Of a stretch of DNA of 64,000 bases, positions 1 to 8,565 are shown piece by piece (the first letter of the stretch is position 1; each line of letters opens with the position of its first letter). The notes beneath the pieces are model-generated. The model searched no databases and was not told the DNA's origin. It saw only the letters and a program-made list of their open reading frames with translations. The stretch comes from Bradyrhizobium erythrophlei (lineage in GTDB: Bacteria; Pseudomonadota; Alphaproteobacteria; Rhizobiales; Xanthobacteraceae). The stretch covers positions 733,501-797,500 of the forward strand of contig FSRD01000001.1 of NCBI GenBank assembly GCA_900129675.1, written 5' to 3'. A program made the position numbers and the translations under genes.

Positions 1-1236
1 GTTGCGCGAATAGGGCGGCTGCTTCAGGTAGGTCTCCGGATCGTATTTCCAGAACTGCGAGACGTTCGGATAGGTGGTGACCGGCACGTTCCAGAATTTA
101 CCGTCGGCGCGTTTCACGACCTTGCGGATATAGACGTCGTAGATTGGGTTGCCGTAGGCATCGAGCTTGACGGCCTTCCCGAGCGGCGAGCCATCGAGTT
201 CGGTCTTCAATACGGTGTCGATGAAGGCCTCGCGGTCTTCCACCTTGCCACCCATCTTCTTCAGCGCTGCGTCGATCCACATCACGCCGGAATACATCGA
301 GAAACCGTAGAGCGACGGGATCTTGCCGTACTTCGCCTCATACTCCCTGGCGAACTTCTGCGTCACCGGATTGTCAGAACCCTCCGCAAAATGCGCCGGC
401 GACATGATGCCTTCGCATTCCTCGCCAAGCGTCCGGATCACCGACTGGTCGGTGCCGTTCATCGCGGCGAGCAGCGGCGTCTTCGCCTTCAGGCCGAAGC
501 TGGAATACTGCTGGATGAAGCGGGTAGCATCCGCACCGGTCTCCATCGCGAAGATCGCATCGACTTTGAGGTCGGCGATCTGGCCTAGATAGGGGCTGAA
601 GTCCGCCGTGTTGAGCGGATGCCAGAACTGCTGCACGATCTCGCCACCACCTTCGGTGAACACCTGGACGAGCCCGCCGCACTGCTCGTGGCCGAAGGTG
701 TAGTCCTGGCTGATGGTAGCGATCTTCTTGTAACCCTGCTTCAGCGCCCAATCGCCGAGCGGATGGGTGAATTCACTGGCGCTGTACCCGGCGACGCGGA
801 TGACGTTCTTGATACGCTGGCGCTGCGTCAGGTCGTCGGCAGCAATAATCGGAATGAAGTAGGGCGTGCCAGTACCCTTGACGTAGTTGGCGACCGCCAA
901 TCCGGTGTTGGCGAGCAGATTACCGATCAGCATGTGGCAATTGCCCTGCTCGACCAGGCGGCGTGCTTTCTGCAAGGCGGTGTCGGGGTTGGAGGCGTCG
1001 TCCTCGATCACCAATTCGACCTTTCGGCCACCCATCTCGCTCTTGACCTGATCAAGATAGAACTGCACACCCTCGACCATCTCCTTGCCGCCCGACGCGA
1101 CAACGCCGGTGAGCGGCGCGAGCAGACCGATCTTGATCGGGCCTGCCTGCGCCTGGGCACTGAGCCATGGTCCGACGCCTGCGCCTGCGACGGTTAATGC
1201 GGCCGTTGTGTTTTTCAGAAATTGCCTGCGGTCCAT
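1..1236 (-). CDS. Liv-type ABC transporter substrate-binding protein, 3' end beyond window
   Basis: Periplasmic binding protein of the branched-chain amino acid/amide (HAAT, Peripla_BP_6) family. The start at 1236 gives MDRRQFLKN followed by a hydrophobic stretch ending in SAQA, which looks like a secretion signal (possibly Tat because of the RR). The mature protein opens with IKIGLLAPLTGVVASGG, the usual first strand of the family, and continues through IEDDASNPDTALQKARRL. About 412 codons are visible and the gene runs off the left edge. It is last in a leftward run after LivH and LivM, so it probably delivers the substrate degraded by the hydrolases at 3092-7520. The ligand cannot be read from the sequence. 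Confidence 0.93.
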   Translation of the reverse strand, partial: MDRRQFLKNTTAALTVAGAGVGPWLSAQAQAGPIKIGLLAPLTGVVASGGKEMVEGVQFYLDQVKSEMGGRKVELVIEDDASNPDTALQKARRLVEQGNCHMLIGNLLANTGLAVANYVKGTGTPYFIPIIAADDLTQRQRIKNVIRVAGYSASEFTHPLGDWALKQGYKKIATISQDYTFGHEQCGGLVQVFTEGGGEIVQQFWHPLNTADFSPYLGQIADLKVDAIFAMETGADATRFIQQYSSFGLKAKTPLLAAMNGTDQSVIRTLGEECEGIMSPAHFAEGSDNPVTQKFAREYEAKYGKIPSLYGFSMYSGVMWIDAALKKMGGKVEDREAFIDTVLKTELDGSPLGKAVKLDAYGNPIYDVYIRKVVKRADGKFWNVPVTTYPNVSQFWKYDPETYLKQPPYSRN

Positions 1237-1264
1237 TTCGATATCCTTTCGTAAAAGCATTCGA

Positions 1265-2230
1265 TTAACGCACCTTGCGCGTCAGAGTGGCGCGCAGCTT
1301 GCCGACGATGCCCTCGGGGGCGAAGATCATGATGAGGATGAAGGTGATGCCGAGCACCATTTGCCAGCGCTCGGTATAGGCGCTGACCACGTTCTCCAGC
1401 GCGATGATCGCGGCGGCGCCAACGAACGCGCCAAACAGCGTGCCTACACCGCCGGCGATCATCATCAACACGCCCTCGACCGACTGCGCCAGCGCCACGG
1501 TTGACGGGCTGACGAAGTTGTTGAACATCGCATACAGTGCGCCTGCAACTCCGGCAAAGAATCCGGACACGGTGAAGCCGATGAATAAATGTAGCGGCAC
1601 GTTGTAGCCGAGGCTGCGCATGCGGCTTTCGCTGTCGCGGATGCCGCGCAGCGTCAGACCGAACGGCGAGCGCACGAACCGCCACATCGCAAATGCCACC
1701 ACTGCGGCGCTGGCAAGCACGGCCCAATAAAACGCGCTGTTGGTCAACAGCACCGCCGGACGAACGTCGCCGCGCATACCGTTTTCGCCACCGGTCACCT
1801 GGGTCCAACGCAAGCAGATACCCCAGACGATCATGCCGAGCGCCAATGTCAGCAGCAGGAAGTAGACACCGGAGGTACGCACCGCGAGCAATCCGAAGAT
1901 CGCCGCAACCACTGTGGCAGCCAACACGCCGGCGGCGAAGGCGACCGCCGGCGGCAGTCCGCCATGGGTCGTGGCGTAGACGACGACATAGGTGGAGACG
2001 CCGAAGATCGCGCCATGGCCAAGCGACGTGCGCCCGGCAAAGCCGGCAAGGATATCGATCGACATCGCGAGAATGCCGAAGATCAGCACTTCGGTGGCGA
2101 GTCCGACCTGATAATTCGACAGCGCCAGTGGCAAGGCCGCGGCAGCGACAACAATGATGGCGGCGATCAGCGCTGCGCGACCAGTCATCCCGGCGACACG
2201 CGAAGGCGTCGGTGTGAGCGGCATCGTCAT
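1265..2230 (-). CDS. livM: Liv-type ABC permease, LivM family
   Basis: Inner-membrane permease of 321 residues with about nine hydrophobic segments. It carries the LivM signatures ILAGFAGRTSLGHGAIFG near residues 60-80 and VTGGENGMRG in the middle. Its ATG overlaps the stop of the upstream livH-like gene by four bases (2227-2230), which indicates translational coupling. It pairs with the permease at 2227-3078 and the binding protein at 1-1236. No ATPase genes of this set are inside the window; they may lie to the left, or the LivG/LivF pair at 11552-13034 may be shared. Confidence 0.93.
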   Translation of the reverse strand: MTMPLTPTPSRVAGMTGRAALIAAIIVVAAAALPLALSNYQVGLATEVLIFGILAMSIDILAGFAGRTSLGHGAIFGVSTYVVVYATTHGGLPPAVAFAAGVLAATVVAAIFGLLAVRTSGVYFLLLTLALGMIVWGICLRWTQVTGGENGMRGDVRPAVLLTNSAFYWAVLASAAVVAFAMWRFVRSPFGLTLRGIRDSESRMRSLGYNVPLHLFIGFTVSGFFAGVAGALYAMFNNFVSPSTVALAQSVEGVLMMIAGGVGTLFGAFVGAAAIIALENVVSAYTERWQMVLGITFILIMIFAPEGIVGKLRATLTRKVR

Positions 2231-3078
2231 GCGGCCCGTCCGAACAGACCGAGCGGACGGAATGCCAGCAGCACCGCCATGGGACCGAAAATCACGAAAT
2301 AGGCCAGTTCCGGAAACATCACCTGGCCGAGCGTGTTGAGCAGGCCGACCAGCAGGCTGCCGACACCAACACCGACCAGGCTGCCGCGCCCGCCGATGAT
2401 CACCACCGCGAGGCTGAATACCAGGATCTCGGCATCGGCCGACGGATACAGAGACAGAAAGGCGCCGCCCATCAAGCCGCCGAGGCCGGCCAAAGCCGAA
2501 CCGAGCAAAAATGTGACAAGAAACACGCGGCGGATATTGACCCCTGACGCTTCCACCATCTCGGCATCATCGACGCCGGCGCGAATCAAGGCGCCGAGAC
2601 GCGTATGATTCAGCAGCAGCCAAAGCGCTGCGAACACCCCGATGCCGGTGACCAACACAAACAAACGATAGGTCGGATAAAATACGCCCAACACACGCAG
2701 GCCGCCGCGCAGCGTCTGCGGGATCGGCACCGTAAAACTGTCGCCGCCCCAGATCACCAGGGCCAGATCATTAAGTACGAACGCAAAGCCGAGCGTCAGC
2801 AGCACCTGACGCAGCTCGTTGCCTCGTACAAAACGCAGCAAACCCTGGTCGAGCACGAAGCCGATCGCTGCAATGGCAGCCATGGCGCCAATGCCGCCGA
2901 GCGCAAAGCTGCCGGTCTTTACTGCGACGGTGAAGCCGATGTAACCGCCGAACAGATACAGCGCGCCATGGGCCAGATTGACGATGCGCAGCAACCCGAA
3001 TATCAGCGTAAAGCCGCTCGCCACCACAAACAGCAGCGCGGCGAAGGTCAATCCGTTGAGGAGTTGAAAGATACTCAT
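2227..3078 (-). CDS. livH: Liv-type ABC permease, LivH family
   Basis: Membrane permease of 283 residues with the LivH hallmark near the N terminus (TLIFGLLRIVNLAHGALY) and IIGGRGSLVGVGVGSLLVG near the C terminus. It forms the heterodimeric channel with the LivM-like protein encoded immediately downstream. The gap to the preceding deacetylase-like gene is only 13 bases, so the transporter is probably co-transcribed with the catabolic genes at 3092-7520. Confidence 0.93.
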   Translation of the reverse strand: MSIFQLLNGLTFAALLFVVASGFTLIFGLLRIVNLAHGALYLFGGYIGFTVAVKTGSFALGGIGAMAAIAAIGFVLDQGLLRFVRGNELRQVLLTLGFAFVLNDLALVIWGGDSFTVPIPQTLRGGLRVLGVFYPTYRLFVLVTGIGVFAALWLLLNHTRLGALIRAGVDDAEMVEASGVNIRRVFLVTFLLGSALAGLGGLMGGAFLSLYPSADAEILVFSLAVVIIGGRGSLVGVGVGSLLVGLLNTLGQVMFPELAYFVIFGPMAVLLAFRPLGLFGRAA

Positions 3079-3091
3079 CCCTGATCCGTGA

Positions 3092-3976
3092 CTACGGCGG
3101 TTTCGGTCCCACGGAGAGATACCAGTCGAGGATCTGTTCTCCGGTCATGAACGCGACGTCCGGCTTCTTCCGGATGGTTTCGAAGATACGGCGGAAATAT
3201 TTCAGGCGATGCGGCGCACCCATGATGTAGGGATGCAAAACCAGCGCCATGATCCGGGCGGAATCCGCTGCATCGTCGTAGATTTGTTCGAACTGGTCGA
3301 TGGCGCGGTCGTAATACTCCGAGGCCTTGTGATGCTGGATCAGCATCATCGCGACGTCATTGCATTCCTGGGTATAGGGCACATTGACGATAGGCTTGGT
3401 GGTGGTCTTGAGCCAGACGGGCTGGTCGTCCAGCACCCAGTCGGCGACATAATCGTAACCCTCCTCCTTGAGCAGGTCCGGAGTCTCCCAGGTCTCGGTG
3501 AGGCCAGGGCCAAGCCAGCCACGCGGCCGCTTGCCGGTCGCCTTGGCTATCACGTCGGCGGTCTTGCGTATGTCCTCGCTCTCGTTCTCCACCTTCTGCA
3601 TGTTGCGCTGGGTGAAGCCGTGGCCCATGAACTCCCAATTGCGCGCCATCGCCGCCTCGACGATCGGCGGATAGGCCTCGAGCGCCGAACCGTTGATGGC
3701 GAGTACGCCAGGGATCTTGAATTCGTCGAACACCTTGAGGATGCGCCAGAACCCGACGCGGTTGCCGTATTCGTGCCAGGCCCAGTTCGGAATGTCGGGG
3801 GTTGGCGAGCCGCCGGCCGGCGGCGTCAGCACGGTGCGCGGCATCGTCTGCCTGGCGTCCCACTCCTCGATGTTGACGATCACCCACACTGCCATCCGCG
3901 CGCCGTTCGGCAGCTTCAGCGGCGGACGGGTCGCAATCGGCGAATAAGCAATGCGTTCGGTGGGCAACATGGTCAT
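3092..3976 (-). CDS. Polysaccharide-deacetylase-fold hydrolase, PuuE/cyclic-imidase-like (copy 1)
   Basis: A 294-residue NodB-fold protein of the subfamily that contains PuuE-type allantoinase, HpPgdA-like proteins and the cyclic imide hydrolase type, rather than a true polysaccharide deacetylase. Visible landmarks are VNIEEWD (about 30-36), WAWHEYGNRVGFWR (about 65-80), FMGHGFTQ (about 120) and VLHPYIMGAPHR (about 250). Known family members open cyclic amide rings, and the amidase and fumarylacetoacetase-like neighbours fit such a route. Its ATG overlaps the stop of the preceding gene (3973-3976). A second paralogue lies at 4677-5579; the two probably act on different ring substrates. The exact substrate is unknown. 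Confidence 0.85.
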   Translation of the reverse strand: MTMLPTERIAYSPIATRPPLKLPNGARMAVWVIVNIEEWDARQTMPRTVLTPPAGGSPTPDIPNWAWHEYGNRVGFWRILKVFDEFKIPGVLAINGSALEAYPPIVEAAMARNWEFMGHGFTQRNMQKVENESEDIRKTADVIAKATGKRPRGWLGPGLTETWETPDLLKEEGYDYVADWVLDDQPVWLKTTTKPIVNVPYTQECNDVAMMLIQHHKASEYYDRAIDQFEQIYDDAADSARIMALVLHPYIMGAPHRLKYFRRIFETIRKKPDVAFMTGEQILDWYLSVGPKPP

Positions 3977-4680
3977 GCCTCAAGTGGAGCGATGGTGATG
4001 GTAAGCGAAGGCAACCCGTCAATATGGGCGGCAATCAGATCGCCCGGCACAACGGGGCCGACTCCCGCCGGGGTGCCAGTATAAATTAGATCGCCTGCGC
4101 CGAGCGTGACTTGCTTCGACAGTTGCGCGATCACCTCGGTCACGCTCCAGATCATCTGCCCGATATCGCCGCGCTGGCGCTCGGTGCCGTTCACCGAAAG
4201 CGTGATGATGGTGCCCTTGAAATGCCGCGCATCGCGCGCCGGCGCGATGGTGCCGCACGGCGCAGAGGCGTCGAAGCTCTTGCCGACTTCCCACGGCAGA
4301 CGCTGATCGCGCGCGTCACGCTGACGATCGCGCCGCGTCAGATCGATGCCGACGGCATAGCCCCAGATATGATCGCGCGCGTCGGCAACGGCAATGTCAC
4401 GCCCGCCGCGGCCGATCGCGATCACCAGTTCCACCTCGAACTGAAAATCGGAGGTGAACGGCGGATAGGGCACCTGCGCGCCATCGGGCACCACGGCATC
4501 GCGCGGCTTCTGGAAGAAAAACGGCGGATCGCGTTCGTCGGCTTCCTTCATCTCGCGAATGTGGTCGACATAGTTGCGGCCGACGCAATAGACCCGGCGA
4601 ACAGGAAAGAAGCCGCCGCCGACGACCGGCACCTCGGTGGCCGGGATCGCTGGCAGCACGCGCTGGACCGCAGCGCTCAC
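3973..4680 (-). CDS. Fumarylacetoacetate hydrolase family protein
   Basis: A 235-residue FAH-fold enzyme with VYCVGRNYVDHIREM near residue 25-40, the metal-binding stretch FEVELVIAIG, and IYTGTPAGVGPV near the C terminus. Family members hydrolyse or decarboxylate beta-dicarbonyl or acylpyruvate compounds using Mg2+. I choose the GTG at 4680 because it overlaps the TGA of the upstream gene by four bases (GTGA, 4677-4680); a start farther upstream would run deep into that gene. It sits between two cyclic-amidase-like paralogues, which suggests it processes the opened-ring product. Confidence 0.87.
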   Translation of the reverse strand: MSAAVQRVLPAIPATEVPVVGGGFFPVRRVYCVGRNYVDHIREMKEADERDPPFFFQKPRDAVVPDGAQVPYPPFTSDFQFEVELVIAIGRGGRDIAVADARDHIWGYAVGIDLTRRDRQRDARDQRLPWEVGKSFDASAPCGTIAPARDARHFKGTIITLSVNGTERQRGDIGQMIWSVTEVIAQLSKQVTLGAGDLIYTGTPAGVGPVVPGDLIAAHIDGLPSLTITIAPLEA

Positions 4681-5579
4681 GCCTTCGATCCCGGCTGCAC
4701 GACGGTCTGCCCGTTGTACCAATCGAGAATCTGCTCGCCATTCCAGTGCACGACGCCCTCGAACTTGTTCACGTAGTCGTAGATCGCCTCAAGATACTTG
4801 ATCCTGAACGGCTGTCCGCTGATGTAAGGGTGGATCGCGAGCGACAGGATCTTCGGCCGATCCCTGCTCTCCTCATACAGCCGGTCGAAGCTGTCGATTG
4901 CGCGCTTGAGCATATGATCGCTCTCGTGATGCTGCACCATCATCATCGGAATATCGTTCAACTCCGCCGTATAGGGCAGCGTCACCAGCGGCCCTTTGGC
5001 GGTACGGATCACGGTCGGTTCGTCGTCATAGACCCAGTCGCCGATATATTTGACGCCGGCTTCAGCGAGGTATTCGGGGGTCTCCAGCGTCTGGGTCAGG
5101 CCGGGTCCGAGCCAGCCAACCGGCCGCTTGCCGGTGAATTTTTCGATCACGCCCATCGAGCGATCGATCATCGCCTTCTGGTCCGGCTCCTTGTGGATCG
5201 GCCCCTGCTCATAGGCGTGGCCCATGAATTCCCAGTTGGCATCCTTGGCCTGTTGCGCCACGCGCGGATAATCCTCGCAGACCCGCGCGTTGATCGAGAG
5301 GGTCGGCGCGATCCCGAGTTTCCTGTAGAGATCGAAGAAACGCCACACCCCAACGCGCATGCCGTATTCGTGCCAGCTCCAGTTCGGCACATCCGGCAGC
5401 AGCGGAATTCCTGTAGGCGCCGGCAGTACCTGCCGTGCCATCGGCTTACCGATGTCCCAGACTTCCAGATTGACGATGGTCCATATCACGATGCGGGCGC
5501 CGCCCGGCAGCTTCAGCGCCGGACGGTCGACGATGGCGGAATAATCGCAGCGGTCGCGCGGGATCATAGGGGTGGTCAT
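4677..5579 (-). CDS. Polysaccharide-deacetylase-fold hydrolase, PuuE/cyclic-imidase-like (copy 2)
   Basis: A 300-residue paralogue of the protein at 3092-3976 with the same landmarks: VNLEVWD, WSWHEYGMRVGVWRFF, EFMGHAYEQG, GWLGPGLTQTLETPEYL and AIHPYISGQPFR. The shared motifs WLGPGLT.T.ETP and HHES/HHKAS show the two arose by duplication before diverging. Its stop overlaps the GTG start of the FAH-family gene. It lies 37 bases after the isochorismatase-like gene. Cyclic amide or imide hydrolysis is an inference from family and context. Confidence 0.85.
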   Translation of the reverse strand: MTTPMIPRDRCDYSAIVDRPALKLPGGARIVIWTIVNLEVWDIGKPMARQVLPAPTGIPLLPDVPNWSWHEYGMRVGVWRFFDLYRKLGIAPTLSINARVCEDYPRVAQQAKDANWEFMGHAYEQGPIHKEPDQKAMIDRSMGVIEKFTGKRPVGWLGPGLTQTLETPEYLAEAGVKYIGDWVYDDEPTVIRTAKGPLVTLPYTAELNDIPMMMVQHHESDHMLKRAIDSFDRLYEESRDRPKILSLAIHPYISGQPFRIKYLEAIYDYVNKFEGVVHWNGEQILDWYNGQTVVQPGSKA

Positions 5580-5616
5580 AGGAAGTTACTCTTCGGTCGG
5601 TTGGTAATCTGAGCGG

Positions 5617-6279
5617 TCATGCAGCACTGTTCCGTCGCGGGGCAAGCCCGTCGGGCGCCATCACCGCGTCAGTGTCCATCACAAGGCCGAAGGCGGTCTT
5701 GATGCAGGCGAGGCCGGCAGCGTGCAACTCGGGGCCGTCCATACTGTCGACGCAGTCCTCGACCACGATCACCGCATAATCGCGGACATTGGCCGCGGCC
5801 GTTGTCGCCAGCACGCAGGAATTGGTATTCACGCCGGTGATCAGAAGCGTGTTGATGCCGTGCGAGCGCAGCAGGAAATCGAGATCGGTGCCGAGGAAAC
5901 AGTCGTACCGTTTCTTGGTGTTGACGACGAAATCACGGGGATCTAGCAGCTGCGGCATTACCGTGCAGCCGGGTCCACCGATGATGTTGTGACGCATCAC
6001 GTTCTTGCGGGTGGCGGTCGGGTCTTCGGCGCGGGTCCGCCAGAACGGATTGGCGCGAATTTCGTCGGCGTCGCGATAGGATGTCACCTGATGGACGATC
6101 GGAATATCGACGCTGCGGCACCAGTCGAACAGCCGCTTGTTGGCGGCGATGATGCGGGTCGCGACCTCGGGCGTGGTCGGCATGGTCGCCACCGCCATAT
6201 CGAGATGACCGCGATGCAGATCGATCGCGACCACAGCGGCCCTGGGATGAACGACACCGAGATTCATTTCGCGCCTCAT
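5617..6279 (-). CDS. Isochorismatase-superfamily cysteine hydrolase
   Basis: A 220-residue cysteine hydrolase. The catalytic Asp is in AVVAIDLHRGH, the Lys in NTKKRYDCF and the nucleophile Cys in GVNTNSCVLATT, so the D-K-C triad of nicotinamidase/carbamoyl-amidase relatives is complete. The ATG at 6279 overlaps the TGA of the alpha/beta hydrolase gene (ATGA, 6276-6279), so I prefer it to longer readings. In this context it may hydrolyse an amide, half-amide or carbamoyl intermediate released by the ring-opening enzymes downstream. Confidence 0.9.
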   Translation of the reverse strand: MRREMNLGVVHPRAAVVAIDLHRGHLDMAVATMPTTPEVATRIIAANKRLFDWCRSVDIPIVHQVTSYRDADEIRANPFWRTRAEDPTATRKNVMRHNIIGGPGCTVMPQLLDPRDFVVNTKKRYDCFLGTDLDFLLRSHGINTLLITGVNTNSCVLATTAAANVRDYAVIVVEDCVDSMDGPELHAAGLACIKTAFGLVMDTDAVMAPDGLAPRRNSAA

Positions 6280-7520
6280 ATCAAGGAATTGATGGATGTT
6301 CTCAACAAAGCACGCTGATCGATTCCAAAGCGATCGGCGAGCCAATCGGCCAGCACTTCCTGGCCGATGGTTGGATTGTCATGCTGGCAGTGCTCGGCGC
6401 CGGTTTCTTCGGGGTCGAGCACCCGCATCGTCGCGTCAACGCCGTGCGCCCTGGCATAATCGTAGGTGCTGCGCGCCGCGGTCACCGTCAGCACATCGTG
6501 GCCGCCGTGCAGCACCAGATAGGGACAAGCCATGTGTTCGAGATGCCCCTTCAGCGTGAACGGCTTCATCAGCGTGTGTGCCTCGGCCATCGTTTTCGCG
6601 CCGAACACCCAGCGGATGTGCATGGCAAGACCGAAGTCGTCGCCTTTGGTGCCCCACATGTCGTGCACCGACCAAATCGCGCCATGCGAAATAGCTGCCG
6701 CCAATCGTGGCTCGTAACACGCCGCGCGCGCCGCGTAGTAGCCTCCGAGACTCGATCCGCACACGGCGATGCGTAACTCATCAACGTCGGGACGCTGCTC
6801 GAGCCAGTCGATGCATTTGCCGATTGGTACTTCGCTATCCGCGCGGGTGACGATCTTGTGGCGACGCAGCGTGCCGCCCTGTCCAGGCCCATCGATCATC
6901 AGCACCGAGATGCCGCGCTGCAGGCAGCCATGAGCCTGCATGAACCACATCTCGTCCTTAATGGAATCGAGCCCGCCCATGCAGATCAGCACTGGCAATT
7001 TGTCGCCGGGAAACGGCGCGCGAATGAAATAGCCGCAGATCGGCTTGCCCGGCTCATAGGGAATCTCGACCACCTCACCGGGCGGATTGAGGTGACCGAT
7101 GAACTTGTGAGAGCAGCCTTCCATCTTTTCGAAAGTGGGAAGCCTGCGCGGATCGTCAGGTTCAAGATGGAATTCAGCCTGCCGGTAATAATCTGCCGCG
7201 CGCAGGAAGCAGTTCATCGCAGTGCGGATGTGACCGGACTTCTCTTCCGTGAGCCCGCGACCCCAGTTGCGGTCGGCAATTCGCATCCACTCGGCGTGCC
7301 AGCTTTCCAGATCGCCCGGGGTCATCCGCGATCCCGCCTGCATTACCTCGCTGACGCTGCCACCCCCTTCCTGGGTTTCGCCCAAGCCGCGACGGAATTG
7401 ATAAGCCAGCCAGGGATGTTCCGGCCAATGATGCCAGCCAAATGGCTCGTAGTGCGGACCGCGATCAGCAGTGATCTGCTCGATGGCGCTTTCACTTATG
7501 TTGGGATTCGCCGTCGCCAT
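6276..7520 (-). CDS. Alpha/beta hydrolase, FrsA/DHPON-hydrolase-like
   Basis: A 414-residue cytosolic hydrolase with a helical N-terminal region (about 1-150) followed by an alpha/beta core. The oxyanion region is LICMGGLDSIKDE, the nucleophile elbow is CGSSLGGYYAAR, and a late VLHGGHDVL and an AEHC region supply the acid and His. This arrangement is that of the 2,6-dihydroxypseudooxynicotine hydrolase/FrsA-like group, which includes C-C bond hydrolases of N-heterocycle catabolism. I take the ATG at 7520 (MATANPN); the longer reading adds a low-complexity leader. It is the first gene of the leftward operon, divergent from the GntR gene. A secreted relative is at 47641-48828. Confidence 0.87.
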   Translation of the reverse strand: MATANPNISESAIEQITADRGPHYEPFGWHHWPEHPWLAYQFRRGLGETQEGGGSVSEVMQAGSRMTPGDLESWHAEWMRIADRNWGRGLTEEKSGHIRTAMNCFLRAADYYRQAEFHLEPDDPRRLPTFEKMEGCSHKFIGHLNPPGEVVEIPYEPGKPICGYFIRAPFPGDKLPVLICMGGLDSIKDEMWFMQAHGCLQRGISVLMIDGPGQGGTLRRHKIVTRADSEVPIGKCIDWLEQRPDVDELRIAVCGSSLGGYYAARAACYEPRLAAAISHGAIWSVHDMWGTKGDDFGLAMHIRWVFGAKTMAEAHTLMKPFTLKGHLEHMACPYLVLHGGHDVLTVTAARSTYDYARAHGVDATMRVLDPEETGAEHCQHDNPTIGQEVLADWLADRFGIDQRALLRTSINSLI

Positions 7521-7744
7521 CGGACCTACGCCATTTTCACCATCGTTGGACGATCCATGGTTCTTTGAAGTCAGTGCCGAGTCAATGAAAATTACATACA
7601 CTTTAGCCGCTGCATATCATTTCCGCGCCATTGCCCAGCATCTAGGCACGATAATTTGCAGCCAAATATGGATTTTTCAGCGAGCATGTGGTCGAATGCT
7701 GCGGCAGGATTCTAAAGTGTACTCACCTCGAGGTAGCCCACTCA
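7521..7744. promoter_or_regulatory. Divergent intergenic region between hydrolase operon and gntR
   Basis: About 220 bases separate the two divergent start codons and must hold both promoters. The stretch is visibly AT-richer than its surroundings. It contains TTTGCAGCCAAA at 7655-7666, which matches 10 of 12 bases of the perfect palindrome at 8526-8537 on the other side of the regulator gene. I infer a GntR operator but have no binding evidence. Confidence 0.45.
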
Positions 7745-8497
7745 ATGGCCGACCAAGCTGTTCTCGAGCCAACCGGCGGATCGCGCGCTGGCAATCGAGC
7801 CCTCTCGGTGATGGACCAGATCCGGGAAGCCGTTCTGAACGGCTCGGTGGCTGCCGGCGAGCGGCTCAACGAGGTCAGGCTCAGCCGGGCGCTGGCGGTC
7901 TCGCGCACGCCGGTGCGCGCAGCATTGCAAGCGCTCGCGGGCGAAGGATTGCTGGATTACGCGCCCAATCGCGGCTTCACCGTCCGCGAATTTCCGCTCG
8001 ATGCCATTGTCGATGCCTACGAGATCCGCGCCTCGCTCGAAGGAGTTGCTGCGCGGTTTGCCGCAGAACGCGGGCTCAGTCCGGACGAAAAGGCGACGAT
8101 CGAGCGCAGCCTCCGCGCCGGCGACAGATTGCTGGAGCGCGGCTCGTTCGAAACCGGCGACCTCACAATCTATCGCGACATAAATGGCGACTTCCACGAC
8201 ACACTGCTCGCCGCCGCGCGCAACCGGATGCTGGCCGAGATGATCCGGATCTGCCATCACGTGCCGGTGTCGTCGAGCCGCAACATCGTTGCCTTCGAGC
8301 ATCGCGACGTTCGCCGCCGCCACGACGATCATCATCGGATCTATGAGGCAATCATTGCCCGCGAGCCGTGGCGGGCGGAGATGTTGATGCGCGAGCACGT
8401 CTCGAGCGTGAAGGCATCGCTGGTCAAATCCATGACCGAGCGCAGCAGGGACAATGACGCCGACGCTACATCTGCCGGCCGGCTCCTGGTCAAATAG
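7745..8497 (+). CDS. GntR-family transcriptional regulator, FadR/FCD subfamily
   Basis: About 250 residues. The N-terminal winged helix-turn-helix reads GERLNEVRLSRALAVSRTPV followed by LQALAGEGLLDYAPNRGF. The C-terminal all-helical FCD domain carries DAYEIRASLEG, and its probable metal/ligand positions are DINGDFHDTL and HHRIYEAI. The ATG at 7745 fits the domain start; an in-frame ATG at 7688 is possible. It lies between a leftward catabolic operon and a rightward ABC operon, both probable targets, and the inducer is likely the transported substrate or an acid made from it. Confidence 0.9.
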   Translation: MADQAVLEPTGGSRAGNRALSVMDQIREAVLNGSVAAGERLNEVRLSRALAVSRTPVRAALQALAGEGLLDYAPNRGFTVREFPLDAIVDAYEIRASLEGVAARFAAERGLSPDEKATIERSLRAGDRLLERGSFETGDLTIYRDINGDFHDTLLAAARNRMLAEMIRICHHVPVSSSRNIVAFEHRDVRRRHDDHHRIYEAIIAREPWRAEMLMREHVSSVKASLVKSMTERSRDNDADATSAGRLLVK

Positions 8498-8525
8498 GCA
8501 ACAGACAGGCGAAGGTGGCACTTTG

Positions 8526-8537
8526 TTTGCATGCAAA
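8526..8537. promoter_or_regulatory. Perfect palindrome, candidate GntR operator
   Basis: TTTGCATGCAAA is a perfect 12-base palindrome just upstream of the binding-protein ribosome site (AGGAAAAGGG at 8550-8559). A 10/12 match lies at 7655-7666 on the other side of the regulator gene. Symmetry and location suggest an operator of the adjacent GntR protein; this is inference. Confidence 0.45.
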
Positions 8538-8565
8538 GGATAACCGATCAGGAAAAGGGATGCAG

